Below the pieces are notes generated by a model. That model did no database searches, was not told the DNA's origin, and saw nothing but the letters and a program-made list of their open reading frames with translations. The position numbers and the translations under genes are program-made. From an uncultured Phascolarctobacterium sp. (GTDB lineage Bacteria; Bacillota; Negativicutes; Acidaminococcales; Acidaminococcaceae), in assembly GCA_900757795.1 (NCBI GenBank), contig CAAEPE010000004.1, positions 1 through 46,341 on the forward strand: a stretch of DNA of 46,341 nucleotides. The letters run 5' to 3'. Positions 15,963-23,790 of the stretch are shown one piece after another; the first letter of the stretch is position 1, and each line of letters starts with the position of its first letter.

Positions 15963-16209
15963 AGCTGTTTTACTAGCTCCTTTCATTATTCATACAAAAA
16001 GATTTTATTTTCTTATTATACACTATTATCCGCCCAAATGTATAGCTTGCACGGGAAAATCACGCACGTACTCTTGACGATGCGCAAAATAAATTTTATA
16101 CTTTATTTAGATAAAACACACTGCAGCGCCGTTATTTTGAACCGCAAAAAGCGCTTGGCGGTTAAAATTATTTTTTGCTCGTAAAATAAGATAAAAAGGA
16201 AGTGCTTTA

Positions 16210-17424
16210 ATGCTCACACTGGACAAAATTTATCACGCATCCTTCGTTTTAAAAAGCGTAGCCCGCAAAACCGACCTCATTGCCGCACCAAATTTAAGCA
16301 AAGGCTTGGACTTGTACTTAAAAACCGAAAATTTACAGGTAACAGGCAGCTTTAAGGTGCGCGGCGCTTATTATAAAATCAGCCAGCTTACGCCCGAGGA
16401 AGCCGCCAAAGGCGTTATCGCCTGCAGTGCCGGCAATCATGCGCAGGGCGTAGCTTTAGCTGCTACACGCATGGGCATCAAAAGCGTTATTTGTATGCCA
16501 GACGGCGCACCTATTATGAAAGTAGAAAACACGAAAAATCTTGGCGCGCAGGTAGAGCTTGTTCCCGGCGCCTATGATGAAGCCCACGACCGCGCCGTAC
16601 AGCTGCAGGCCGAAACCGGCATGACCTTTATCCATCCTTATGATGACGAGCTGGTTATGGCAGGGCAAGGCAGCATTGGCCTAGAAATTCTCGACCAGCT
16701 GCCGGATGTAGAGGCAGTTATTATTCCTATCGGTGGCGGCGGTTTAATTAGCGGCGTAGCCTTTGCTATTAAAAGCCTGCGTCCCGAAGTAAAAATTTAT
16801 GGTGTACAGGCGGCAGGCGCAGCCAGCATGTTCAACGCCTTCCACGACCATAAATACGAAACACTGGACAAAGTAAACACCTTTGCCGACGGCATTGCCG
16901 TAAAAACTCCCGGCGAAACTACCTTTGATATTATCAGCAAATATGTTGACGATATTGTCACCGTCAGCGAGGATGAAATTGCTACCGCTATTTTAACGCT
17001 AATGGAAAAGCAAAAGCTTATCGCCGAAGGCGCAGGCGCAACACCTGTAGCAGCCGCTCTCTTTAACAAACTGCCCTTAGCCGGCAAAAAAACTGTCTGC
17101 CTTGTTTCCGGCGGCAATATAGACGTAAATATTCTGTCCCGCGTTATTACTCGCGGTCAAATCACTACAGGACGAAAGGCCGATTTAGTTGTTGTTCTTG
17201 ACGACCGTCCAGGTCAGCTGCGCCAGGTCAGCGAAATTGTCAGCCAGTGCGGCGCCAATGTGGTTGGCGTACAGCATAACCGCAGTGACGTAAATATGCC
17301 CATTACCGGCTGCTATTTAAAATTAGAATTAGAAACCCGCGACCAAGCGCAAATCGACGAAATCAAAACTAAATTGCAAGCAGCAGGCTTCCGTTTGCTG
17401 CACGACAAAGCAGTGCATTATTAA
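16210..17424 (+). CDS. ilvA: Threonine ammonia-lyase (threonine dehydratase) with C-terminal ACT domain
   Basis: PLP enzyme deaminating threonine to 2-oxobutyrate, the first step toward isoleucine or of threonine breakdown. The 404 residues hold a fold-type II catalytic domain with the PLP lysine in TGSFKVRGAYYK (K49), CSAGNHAQGVA, and the phosphate-binding loop PIGGGGLISGV near 175. A single C-terminal ACT domain from about residue 325 (LVVVLDDRPGQLRQVSEIV) is the one-ACT form of the family. ATG at 16210 follows AAAAGGAA. It stands alone on the plus strand between leftward genes, with a strong terminator, so it is monocistronic. Whether it is biosynthetic or catabolic is not decided by the sequence. 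Confidence 0.93.
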   Translation: MLTLDKIYHASFVLKSVARKTDLIAAPNLSKGLDLYLKTENLQVTGSFKVRGAYYKISQLTPEEAAKGVIACSAGNHAQGVALAATRMGIKSVICMPDGAPIMKVENTKNLGAQVELVPGAYDEAHDRAVQLQAETGMTFIHPYDDELVMAGQGSIGLEILDQLPDVEAVIIPIGGGGLISGVAFAIKSLRPEVKIYGVQAAGAASMFNAFHDHKYETLDKVNTFADGIAVKTPGETTFDIISKYVDDIVTVSEDEIATAILTLMEKQKLIAEGAGATPVAAALFNKLPLAGKKTVCLVSGGNIDVNILSRVITRGQITTGRKADLVVVLDDRPGQLRQVSEIVSQCGANVVGVQHNRSDVNMPITGCYLKLELETRDQAQIDEIKTKLQAAGFRLLHDKAVHY

Positions 17425-17436
17425 GACTAAAGTTTT

Positions 17437-17467
17437 AAAGCTCCCTCTGAAAAAGAGGGAGCTTTTT
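17437..17467 (+). terminator. Terminator of ilvA
   Basis: AAAGCTCCCTCT (17437-17448) pairs perfectly with AGAGGGAGCTTT (17454-17465), with a 5-base loop and a T-run to 17467. Confidence 0.95.
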
Positions 17468-17495
17468 TACGAGAAAAATTTCTGTTTTTATACAA

Positions 17496-17539
17496 TATAA
17501 CGAAAATATATTTTCTTTTTCGTTATAACATGCTATAAT
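17496..17539 (+). promoter_or_regulatory. Extended -10 promoter of the small-peptide gene with a flanking 11-bp dyad
   Basis: TGCTATAAT (17531-17539) is an extended -10, with a start predicted near 17546. The expected -35 position (about 17511-17516) is poor. It sits in the spacer of a perfect inverted repeat, TATAACGAAAA (17496-17506) / TTTTCGTTATA (17517-17527), which looks like an operator or structural element. Confidence 0.65.
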
Positions 17540-17656
17540 ATTAGCGGTACTACCATAACGGTAGGCGGTTGCCCCTCTACGGAGGGACTGTGACCCTCCG
17601 TTGACATAGAAATCTGATTTATTCAGAAATCTTTTCACGCGAGGGGTGATACCCCC

Positions 17657-17752
17657 ATGTTAACCATAGACACATTCGTAGGCATTTTAAGCTTCGGCGT
17701 TGCCTGCTTTGGAATTGGTTACGCTTTAGGCGTTTCTTTACATAAAAAATAG
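17657..17752 (+). CDS. 31-residue hydrophobic peptide, candidate type I toxin
   Basis: A 31-codon frame, MLTIDTFVGILSFG... ending ...SLHKK. It is one predicted membrane helix (about residues 6-27, with glycine spacing SFGVACFGIGYALG) and a short positive tail, the build of holin-like or Fst/TxpA-class peptide toxins. The ribosome site GAGGGG (17641-17646) lies in a local hairpin with ACCCC just before the ATG. It is also complementary to CCCCTC in the 5' leader (17572-17577). The leader holds a strong 8-bp hairpin (17579-17601). The stop codon lies inside a bidirectional terminator stem, and an antisense promoter faces it. I know of no exact match; toxicity is inferred from architecture. Confidence 0.7.
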   Translation: MLTIDTFVGILSFGVACFGIGYALGVSLHKK

Positions 17753-17783
17753 CCGCCCACTGCCACGGATACGGCTATTTTTT
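17744..17783. terminator. Bidirectional terminator overlapping the peptide stop codon
   Basis: AAAAAATAGCCG (17744-17755) pairs perfectly with CGGCTATTTTTT (17772-17783). It has A-run and T-run on opposite sides, so it can end transcripts from both directions. The TAG stop lies in the left arm. Confidence 0.92.
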
Positions 17784-17831
17784 CTCTAATAGTTTATCTG
17801 AGGTCAACCGTCTATCGGTAGTACCTTTTCT
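17744..17831 (-). ncRNA. Predicted ~88-nt antisense RNA (candidate antitoxin)
   Basis: Transcription from the leftward promoter at 17838-17866 would start near 17831 and stop at the shared terminator. The short RNA would be fully complementary to the 3' end of the peptide mRNA, including its stop codon. Its first bases repeat the 5' end of the sense RNA. Existence is inferred from promoter and terminator placement. Confidence 0.6.
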
Positions 17832-17837
17832 ATGTTT

Positions 17838-17866
17838 ATTATACTATTCCTAACTTAGATTTGCAA
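17838..17866 (-). promoter_or_regulatory. Antisense promoter
   Basis: Read leftward: TTGCAA (17861-17866), 17 bases, TATAAT (17838-17843), close to the sigma-A consensus. It points at the small-peptide gene and drives no other frame. Confidence 0.75.
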
Positions 17867-17904
17867 GTATTATCATTAAGTTAACCTTGATGATGAACAA
17901 AAGC

Positions 17905-18125
17905 GATTATATTATCACTAAGTAAAGATAGCATAAAAAATGCGTTAAATGAAAGATAATATGCCTCCTTCTAATTTTGCGTGCAAAATTTATCACAAAC
18001 GTTTGTTCCTATCGCGTTTCGCGAGGGATAAATTTTCTTACCGATAGTCTATTGGTAATGTACAGAAAATAAAACTTTCCTAACGCGTTTTTACGTTCGC
18101 TATCTTTACTCTTTACAATATAATC
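17905..18125. mobile_element. 221-bp MITE-like inverted-repeat element
   Basis: The ends are imperfect inverted repeats of about 45 bp. GATTATATT (17905-17913) matches AATATAATC (18117-18125). AGTAAAGATAGC (17921-17932) matches GCTATCTTTACT (18099-18110). TAAAAAATGCGTTA near 17934-17947 matches TAACGCGTTTTTA near 18081-18093. Inside are further nested palindromes: AAAATTTATC/GATAAATTTT (17985-17994 / 18027-18036), ACAAACGTTTGT (17995-18006) and CGCG-TTT-CGCG. It has no reading frame of note. No target duplication is clear. Confidence 0.6.
17996..18064 (+). repeat. Dispersed 69-bp intergenic repeat, copy 1
   Basis: Matches 37854-37922 at 59 of 69 positions without gaps by my count. The conserved centre is TTGTTCCTATCGCGTTTCGC followed by GA, GATAAATTTTCTTAC and GATA. 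This copy lies in the middle of the MITE-like element. Confidence 0.8.
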
Positions 18126-18154
18126 ATTTTTTAGCTGCTTATAAATTCGCGCAT

Positions 18155-18182
18155 AAAAAAGACTTCCCATTGCGGGAAGCCT
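18155..18182 (-). terminator. Terminator of abgT-pepT
   Basis: CTTCCC (18163-18168) pairs with GGGAAG (18174-18179), extended by three more pairs. Read leftward it runs into a T-run at 18155-18160. It lies about 10 bases past the pepT stop. Confidence 0.85.
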
Positions 18183-18193
18183 TTTACTTTAGT

Positions 18194-19444
18194 TTACTTT
18201 GTAATCAGCTCAATTAGCTTCAAGGTCATTTGACAGCTTTTTTCCACGGCGGTCATAGGCATAAATTCGCAATAGGAATGAAAATTATGCGCGCCGGTGA
18301 AATAATTAGGCGTAGGAATGCCCTTGGTAGAAATAAAGGAGCCATCGGTACCACCGCGCATTGCAATATCCTTAGGCGTAATGCCCAGCTCACGCATAGC
18401 CTCAAAAATATGGTCAACGCAAACACGGTTATTTTCGTTCAAAGCATCGGCAATATTGCCATAAACATCGACAATCTTCAGCTCTACCCCAGCCTTAGGA
18501 TTTTTAGCCTTAACATAATCTACAGCGTCTGCAATAAATTTTTTGCGCGCTTCGTACATTATTTTGCTATGGTCACGAATTTTGAGGTTTAAAACAGCCT
18601 CGGACACATTGGTATGCATAGATTCTACCCAAATAAAGCCTTCGGTACCCTCCGTATGCTCCGGTGTCTGCATTCTGTCCAAGCAGTTGATGAAATCAAC
18701 GCAAACCAACGTAGGATTTACCAAGGTATTTTTGGCTGACATAGGATGCGCAGTTACGCCTTTTACCTTAATAGCAGCGCTGCCTGCGTTAAAGGTTTGG
18801 TATACCACCTCACCCAGCTCGCAGCAGTCAATAGTGTAAGCAAAATCCACGGGGAATTTGCTGAAATCCATTTTCTTTGAGCCGCATAGTCCAACTTCCT
18901 CATCAGGAACAAAAGCTACATAAATATCGCCGTGCAAAATCTCCGGATTATTTTTAAGCGTTTCCAAGGCAACCATTAAATTAGCAATGGCAGCCTTATT
19001 ATCTGCGCCTAAGACAGAAGTTCCGTCACTAGTAATTAAATCGCTGCCAATATATTTTTCCAGCTCCGGATGCTCGCTGACCTTAATATAAATTTGCTTT
19101 TCAGCATTAAGCAGCACATCACCGCCCTGATAATTTTTCACAATCTGCGGATGTACGTCAGCAGAAAGATTTACGTTAACTGTATCCAAATGGGCAACCC
19201 AGCCAACAGTAGGCACTTTGTGATAATCTGCCGGCAGATTGGACGGCAGATGTCCGGTCAAAACAGAATAATCGCTAATCTCTAAATCAACTAATCCTAG
19301 CTCTGACAAATCCTTTTGCAGCAGTTCTGCCAACTGACGCTGACCAGGAGTTGAAGGAACAACTGGAGATCCTTCCACACTTTGAGAGCTTACTGCAGCA
19401 TAACGCAGAAAGCGTTCCGTAAGACGTTCTTGCATCTTGCTCAT
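18194..19444 (-). CDS. pepT: Peptidase T (tripeptide aminopeptidase)
   Basis: Cytosolic dizinc M20-family aminopeptidase releasing the N-terminal residue of tripeptides; 416 residues, close to the usual 405-410. Visible sites: SQSVEGSPVVPSTPGQ near the N-terminus, GWVAHLDTVN (zinc His and Asp), GTSVLGADNKAAIA (bridging Asp), FVPDEEVG (general-base Glu), MRGGTDGS and TGAHNFHSYCEFM (zinc His). ATG at 19444. It lies 30 bp behind an AbgT-family transporter on the same strand and ahead of a shared terminator, so the pair probably imports and cleaves a small peptide-like compound. Confidence 0.95.
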   Translation of the reverse strand: MSKMQERLTERFLRYAAVSSQSVEGSPVVPSTPGQRQLAELLQKDLSELGLVDLEISDYSVLTGHLPSNLPADYHKVPTVGWVAHLDTVNVNLSADVHPQIVKNYQGGDVLLNAEKQIYIKVSEHPELEKYIGSDLITSDGTSVLGADNKAAIANLMVALETLKNNPEILHGDIYVAFVPDEEVGLCGSKKMDFSKFPVDFAYTIDCCELGEVVYQTFNAGSAAIKVKGVTAHPMSAKNTLVNPTLVCVDFINCLDRMQTPEHTEGTEGFIWVESMHTNVSEAVLNLKIRDHSKIMYEARKKFIADAVDYVKAKNPKAGVELKIVDVYGNIADALNENNRVCVDHIFEAMRELGITPKDIAMRGGTDGSFISTKGIPTPNYFTGAHNFHSYCEFMPMTAVEKSCQMTLKLIELITK

Positions 19445-19474
19445 AAAAATTACTTCCTTTCTAACGACAAAAAA

Positions 19475-21028
19475 TTATAAAACCCTGCGGGGATATACAT
19501 AGTCGGCCTGTAAACCTAAGGGAATATCCAAGCCCCAGAATATATACAACATAATAGTTAAGCTTACCAAAAGCGCTACGGTGTAAGGCAGCATAAGAGA
19601 GCTTAAAGTGCCGATACCTGCGCTCTTAACATATTTTTGGCAGTAAAGAATAATCAGTGGATAAAAAGCGAACATTGGCGTAACAACGTTTACAGCAGAA
19701 TCGCTGACACGGAAAGCAACCTGCGTCAGCTCCGGTGCAATGCCCACAGCCATGAGCATAGGTACAAAAATCGGCGCCAAAATTGCCCACTTGGCGGAAG
19801 CGGAGGTAATAATCAAATTCAAAAAAGCAACGAAAATGATAATACCAAAAACTGTAATCTGCGGCGGCAGTGCCAAGGATTTTAAAAATTCCGCACCGGC
19901 AACGGCAATCAGCGCACCCATATTGGAAGCTCCAAAGGCATACAAAAATTGCGCAGCGAAGAAATAAAACACAATAAGCTGTACCAAGGTTTTGGTAATA
20001 TCCTCCATAGCTTTGGTAACATCCTTAGAGGATTTGAATTTGCCCACCAAAACGCCGTAAACCAAACCCACAGCGCCGGTAAAAACAAACAGCAAGGATA
20101 CAATGGACTGCATAACAGGAGCCTTAAAGCTTGCCAGCATACCGTTGGCATCGCGCAGAATAGAATCCTGCGGAATCAGCAACGCCACTAAACCAATAAC
20201 CATAGCCAAAAGCACGCCTGTTGCTGCGTAAAAGGCCCTGTTTTCTTTGGGAGTAACCTGCGTGTTTCCGTCATCGCCCACGTCAATATCTGCATCCAGC
20301 GGACAATTTTTCCACAGCCAAGGCTCAACAATTCTTTCAGTAACATACCAGCAGCTGGGAATTACCACAAAGGTTGCGCCAAAAGCATAAAAATAGTTGC
20401 ACAATACGTTTACTTGATACGTGGGGTCAATAATCTGCGCAGCGCTTTGAGTAAAGCCTTGAATTACGGGATCAATAGCAGAGGGCGTATAGTTTGCCGC
20501 AAAAGCGCCGGCAATACCGGCAAAGGAAGCGCCAATACCAGCCAAAGGATGCTTACCGCTGGCATAAAACATATAAGCAGCCACAGGAATAATAATAACA
20601 TAACCAGTATCGGGGCCTAAATGACTCAGCATACCAACCAAAATGATAATGGGTGTAATCAAAAATTTAGGTGTAATCGCCAAAATTTTCTTTAAAGCAG
20701 TGTTGATGTAGCCGGAACCATCTGCGATACCAATACCCAAAGTAGCGACGATTACCATACCCAGCGGTGGGAAGCCAGAATAATTGGAAACCATTTTGGA
20801 AAGCAGCGTTACAAGATTTTTGCCGCTCAGCATATTGTTAACAACTATTTCCTTACCCGTAGTGGGATGCACATAGCCAAAGTGCATTGTTGATAAAACT
20901 GCAGATAACAGACAGCAAATAACAAAAGCGCCGATAAATAAAATGGTAATATCAGGGATTTTATTACCAATCCGCTCAATCAGACCTAAAATACCACCGG
21001 CCTGATTTTTTTCAGATGTTGCTTGCAT
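19475..21028 (-). CDS. AbgT-family transporter
   Basis: Polytopic membrane protein of 517 residues in the AbgT family (p-aminobenzoyl-glutamate importer AbgT; sulfonamide exporters MtrF/YdaH). Many hydrophobic segments are seen, with family-like sequences HLGPDTGYVIIIPVAAYMF, GFTQSAAQIIDP, SASAKWAILAPIFVPML and FRVSDSAVNVVTPMFAFYP. I chose the ATG at 21028 with AAGGAG 11 bases upstream. An in-frame GTG at 21040 overlaps that site. The promoter TTGCTT-16-TAAAAT with a TGn extension lies at 21072-21099. In E. coli abgT is grouped with peptidases that split p-aminobenzoyl-glutamate; here pepT takes that place. Direction and substrate are not decided by sequence. Confidence 0.9.
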   Translation of the reverse strand: MQATSEKNQAGGILGLIERIGNKIPDITILFIGAFVICCLLSAVLSTMHFGYVHPTTGKEIVVNNMLSGKNLVTLLSKMVSNYSGFPPLGMVIVATLGIGIADGSGYINTALKKILAITPKFLITPIIILVGMLSHLGPDTGYVIIIPVAAYMFYASGKHPLAGIGASFAGIAGAFAANYTPSAIDPVIQGFTQSAAQIIDPTYQVNVLCNYFYAFGATFVVIPSCWYVTERIVEPWLWKNCPLDADIDVGDDGNTQVTPKENRAFYAATGVLLAMVIGLVALLIPQDSILRDANGMLASFKAPVMQSIVSLLFVFTGAVGLVYGVLVGKFKSSKDVTKAMEDITKTLVQLIVFYFFAAQFLYAFGASNMGALIAVAGAEFLKSLALPPQITVFGIIIFVAFLNLIITSASAKWAILAPIFVPMLMAVGIAPELTQVAFRVSDSAVNVVTPMFAFYPLIILYCQKYVKSAGIGTLSSLMLPYTVALLVSLTIMLYIFWGLDIPLGLQADYVYPRRVL

Positions 21029-21071
21029 GAAATAAACCACTCCTTATTTTTCATAAAATAAACACTTTAAT

Positions 21072-21099
21072 ATTTTAGCACAATACTCACGAAAAGCAA
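21072..21099 (-). promoter_or_regulatory. Promoter of abgT-pepT
   Basis: Read leftward: TTGCTT (21094-21099), 16 bases ending in TGC, TAAAAT (21072-21077). Confidence 0.6.
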
Positions 21100-21136
21100 G
21101 GTACAAATAAATTTTTTCATACAAATTAACATAAAA

Positions 21137-21170
21137 ATATTCCTCTAAAACAACTGCTTTAGAGGAATAT
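21137..21170 (-). terminator. Terminator of the trp operon
   Basis: ATATTCCTCTAAA (21137-21149) pairs perfectly with TTTAGAGGAATAT (21158-21170), with an 8-base loop, and read leftward continues into T-rich sequence. It lies about 30 bases past the trpA stop. Confidence 0.9.
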
Positions 21171-21201
21171 TTCTACTTTTTATTTTCACTTCAAAAAATT
21201 G

Positions 21202-21990
21202 TTAAGCTTCTGCCGCTTTATTTACGGCCTCTACCATTTCTCGGCAGTATTCGTAAACATATTGCGGCGATTCCTTGCCGTATTTTTCAACCAGCTTTAC
21301 GATAGCGCTGCCAACGATGGCACCGTCGCTGGCCTTAGCCATAGCGTAAGCCTGCTCCGGCGTAGCAATACCAAAACCAACTGCTGTGGGCACATCCGTA
21401 ACCTTGCGTATCTCTTGAACAATAGCAGCAATATCTGTGTGAATTTCTTTGCGCACGCCAGTAACGCCTACGGAAGAAACAATATAAATATAGCCCTCAC
21501 CTACCTTGGCAATTTTTTGCACTCGGTCTTTAGAAGTAGGTGCCACCAGCGGAATCAACGCGATTTTGTGGAGCGTGCTGTAAGGCAGCATTTCCTCGCG
21601 CTCCTCGTAAGGAATATCCGGAATAATTACGCCGTCCACACCGGTTTCTTCGCAGCGTGCGAAAAAATTTTCTGCGCCATAGGTATAAACAGGATTTGCA
21701 TAAGTGAGAAAAACCAGCGGCACTTGAGTTTCTTGGCGCAGCTCTGCCACCAAATCAAAAATTTTATTGGTAGTGGCGCCTGCATCTAAAGCGCGTTTAT
21801 CAGCGCGCTGGATAACTTCGCCTTCAGCCACCGGATCGGAAAAAGGAATGCCAAATTCTATAATGCCCACACCAGCCTTCACCATAGCCAGCACTAATTC
21901 TTTAGTAGTTGCCAAGTCCGGATCGCCGGCAGTGACAAAACCGATAAACTGTTTTTTATTCTTTTGATATGCTTGCGCAATTCTATTCAT
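21202..21990 (-). CDS. trpA: Tryptophan synthase alpha subunit
   Basis: 262-residue TIM barrel cleaving indole-3-glycerol phosphate to indole and glyceraldehyde-3-phosphate; indole is channelled to TrpB. Visible: FVTAGDPDL, IIEFGIPFSDPVAEGEVIQ (catalytic Glu and the Asp region), VIIPDIPYEER (catalytic Asp), VSSVGVTGVR and VGFGIATPEQ. The start overlaps the trpB stop by 8 bp. Last gene of the trpDCFBA operon, followed by a strong terminator. Confidence 0.96.
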   Translation of the reverse strand: MNRIAQAYQKNKKQFIGFVTAGDPDLATTKELVLAMVKAGVGIIEFGIPFSDPVAEGEVIQRADKRALDAGATTNKIFDLVAELRQETQVPLVFLTYANPVYTYGAENFFARCEETGVDGVIIPDIPYEEREEMLPYSTLHKIALIPLVAPTSKDRVQKIAKVGEGYIYIVSSVGVTGVRKEIHTDIAAIVQEIRKVTDVPTAVGFGIATPEQAYAMAKASDGAIVGSAIVKLVEKYGKESPQYVYEYCREMVEAVNKAAEA

Positions 21991-23167
21991 GTAAATCTAC
22001 CCCCATATAACGCGCGATAGCAGCAACGTCTTTGTCGCCGCGGCCGGAAATATTTATTACGATAATTTTATCTTTAGGCAAGGTCGGCGCCAGCTTCATG
22101 GCATAAGCAACTGCGTGAGCGCTTTCGATAGCCGGGATAATACCTTCTATTTTAGAAAGATAATTAAAAGCGTCTACTGCTTCTTGGTCAGTGGCGGCTA
22201 CATATTCTGCACGGCCGGTATCGTGCAGATAAGCATGCTCCGGTCCGATACCCGGATAATCCAAACCTGCAGAAATGGAATAAACCGGCGCAATCTGTCC
22301 GTATTCATCCTGTAGGAAATAGGATTTCATGCCGTGGAAAATTCCCAGCGTGCCGTTAGTAATAGTAGCGGCGTTTTTAGGATTATCAACGCCAAGTCCC
22401 GCAGCCTCTACGCCTATCAAACGCACATTTTTATCAGGAATAAAATCGTAGAACATACCCATGGCATTGGAGCCGCCGCCTACGCAGGCAATCAAAACGT
22501 CGGGCAAACGGCCTTCCTTTTCCAGCATTTGCGCGCGAATTTCTTCACCAATAATTTTTTGGAAGTCGCGCACCAGCTCAGGATAGGGATGGGGACCCAT
22601 AACGCTGCCCAAAACATAATAGGTATCTTCTACTCTTTCAGTCCAAACCCGCAGAGCTTCGTTGACTGCGTCCTTCAAGGTGCCGGTGCCGCTTTCTACA
22701 GGCACAACCTTGGAGCCCAAAAGCTGCATACGGAACACGTTGAGCTTTTGACGCTCGCAGTCTTCCTTACCCATGTAAACCACACATTCCATACCCATAA
22801 GCGCAGCGGCTGTAGCGGTGGCAACACCGTGCTGACCGGCGCCGGTTTCGGCGATAACGCGTTTTTTGCCCATTTTTTTTGCCAACAAAATTTGTCCCAA
22901 AACATTGTTGATTTTGTGAGCGCCTGTGTGATTTAAGTCCTCACGCTTTAAATAAATTTTTGCGCCGCCCAAATCCTGCGTCATGCGCTCTGCATAGTAC
23001 AGCATAGAAGGTCTGTTAGCGTATTCACGATACAAACGCGTCAGCTCCGCTTTAAATTCCGGATCGTTTTTATATTTTTCATAGGCTGCTTCCAATTCCA
23101 GCACTGCGTTCATTAGTATTTCCGGCATATATTGGCCGCCGTGAATGCCATATCTTCCCTTTGTCAT
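21983..23167 (-). CDS. trpB: Tryptophan synthase beta subunit
   Basis: PLP enzyme joining indole with serine to give tryptophan; 394 residues, normal length. Visible: GRYGIHGGQYMPE at the N-terminus, HTGAHKINNVLGQ (PLP lysine), AETGAGQHGVATA, CVGGGSNAMGMF (phosphate loop), GIGPEHAYL and ISGRGDKD. The short TrpB1 form pairs with TrpA. ATG at 23167 overlaps the trpF stop (ATGA) and follows GGGGAG. Within the T-box-controlled operon. Confidence 0.97.
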   Translation of the reverse strand: MTKGRYGIHGGQYMPEILMNAVLELEAAYEKYKNDPEFKAELTRLYREYANRPSMLYYAERMTQDLGGAKIYLKREDLNHTGAHKINNVLGQILLAKKMGKKRVIAETGAGQHGVATATAAALMGMECVVYMGKEDCERQKLNVFRMQLLGSKVVPVESGTGTLKDAVNEALRVWTERVEDTYYVLGSVMGPHPYPELVRDFQKIIGEEIRAQMLEKEGRLPDVLIACVGGGSNAMGMFYDFIPDKNVRLIGVEAAGLGVDNPKNAATITNGTLGIFHGMKSYFLQDEYGQIAPVYSISAGLDYPGIGPEHAYLHDTGRAEYVAATDQEAVDAFNYLSKIEGIIPAIESAHAVAYAMKLAPTLPKDKIIVINISGRGDKDVAAIARYMGVDLHE

Positions 23168-23790
23168 AATTTTTCTCCCCTTACCTGCGCAATAAATGCG
23201 GCAATTTTTTCTGAATTTTTAACTCCGTCTATTTCTACGCCGCCGCTGACATCAACAGCAAAGGCGTTTGTTTTTTCTGTTAGCTCCGCCACATTTTCAG
23301 CGGTTAAACCACCGGCGATAAAATATGGTTTGTTAATTTTCGTTTCCCACTCCGGCTGCATGCGCCAGCGTTTACCCGTGCCGCCGTACATACCGGGCTC
23401 GTAGGTATCCAGCAGCAAATAATCTGCGGGAAATCTTTCTAAGCCTGCCAAAGAATCCGCGTCCTTAACGCGTACTGCTTTGATAATTGGCACTGTAATC
23501 TGCCCGCGCAGTTTTTCGCAGTAGGATGCAACCTCGTCACCGTGGAGCTGCACTAAGTCAATTATTTTTTCCTGCGCCAGCTTAATTATGAAAGAAATTT
23601 CTGCGTTGACAAAAACTCCTACAGTTTTAATTTTAGGCGATAATTTGTTTTTCAGTGCTGCAGCCTGCTCTAAAGTAACTGCGCGCTTGCTTTTATTGTA
23701 AAACACAAAGCCTATATAGTCCGGCTGTAAGCGATTGACAATTTCTATATCTTCTGCGCGGCTTAAGCCGCAGATTTTTACTTTCCTCAT
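23164..23790 (-). CDS. trpF: Phosphoribosylanthranilate isomerase
   Basis: 208-residue TIM barrel that rearranges phosphoribosylanthranilate to the CdRP precursor. Visible: VKICGLSRAEDIE (catalytic Cys), YIGFVFYNKSKRAV, VQLHGDE, LLLDTYEPGMYGGTGKRW (catalytic Asp) and FIAGGLTAENV. Both ends overlap neighbours by ATGA (trpC upstream, trpB downstream), showing tight coupling. Confidence 0.95.
   Translation of the reverse strand: MRKVKICGLSRAEDIEIVNRLQPDYIGFVFYNKSKRAVTLEQAAALKNKLSPKIKTVGVFVNAEISFIIKLAQEKIIDLVQLHGDEVASYCEKLRGQITVPIIKAVRVKDADSLAGLERFPADYLLLDTYEPGMYGGTGKRWRMQPEWETKINKPYFIAGGLTAENVAELTEKTNAFAVDVSGGVEIDGVKNSEKIAAFIAQVRGEKL

Larger units (their letters stand above)
17546..17825. repeat. 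Inverted and direct repeats at the 5' ends of two convergent RNAs
   Basis: GGTACTACC (17546-17554) is repeated inverted as GGTAGTACC (17817-17825). CGGTTGCC (17566-17573) is echoed inverted by GGTCAACCG (17802-17810). A near-direct repeat, TAACGGTAG (17556-17564) / TATCGGTAG (17813-17821), gives the two opposing RNAs a short complementary stretch near both 5' ends. Confidence 0.65.

Noticed and set aside
16137..16168. Promoter of ilvA (TTGAAC ... TAAAAT)
   Set aside because: The spacing of 20 bases is too long to accept; the ilvA promoter remains unassigned.
17905..18125. CRISPR array
   Set aside because: The repeats are inverted and nested, not regularly spaced direct repeats, and no cas genes are nearby.
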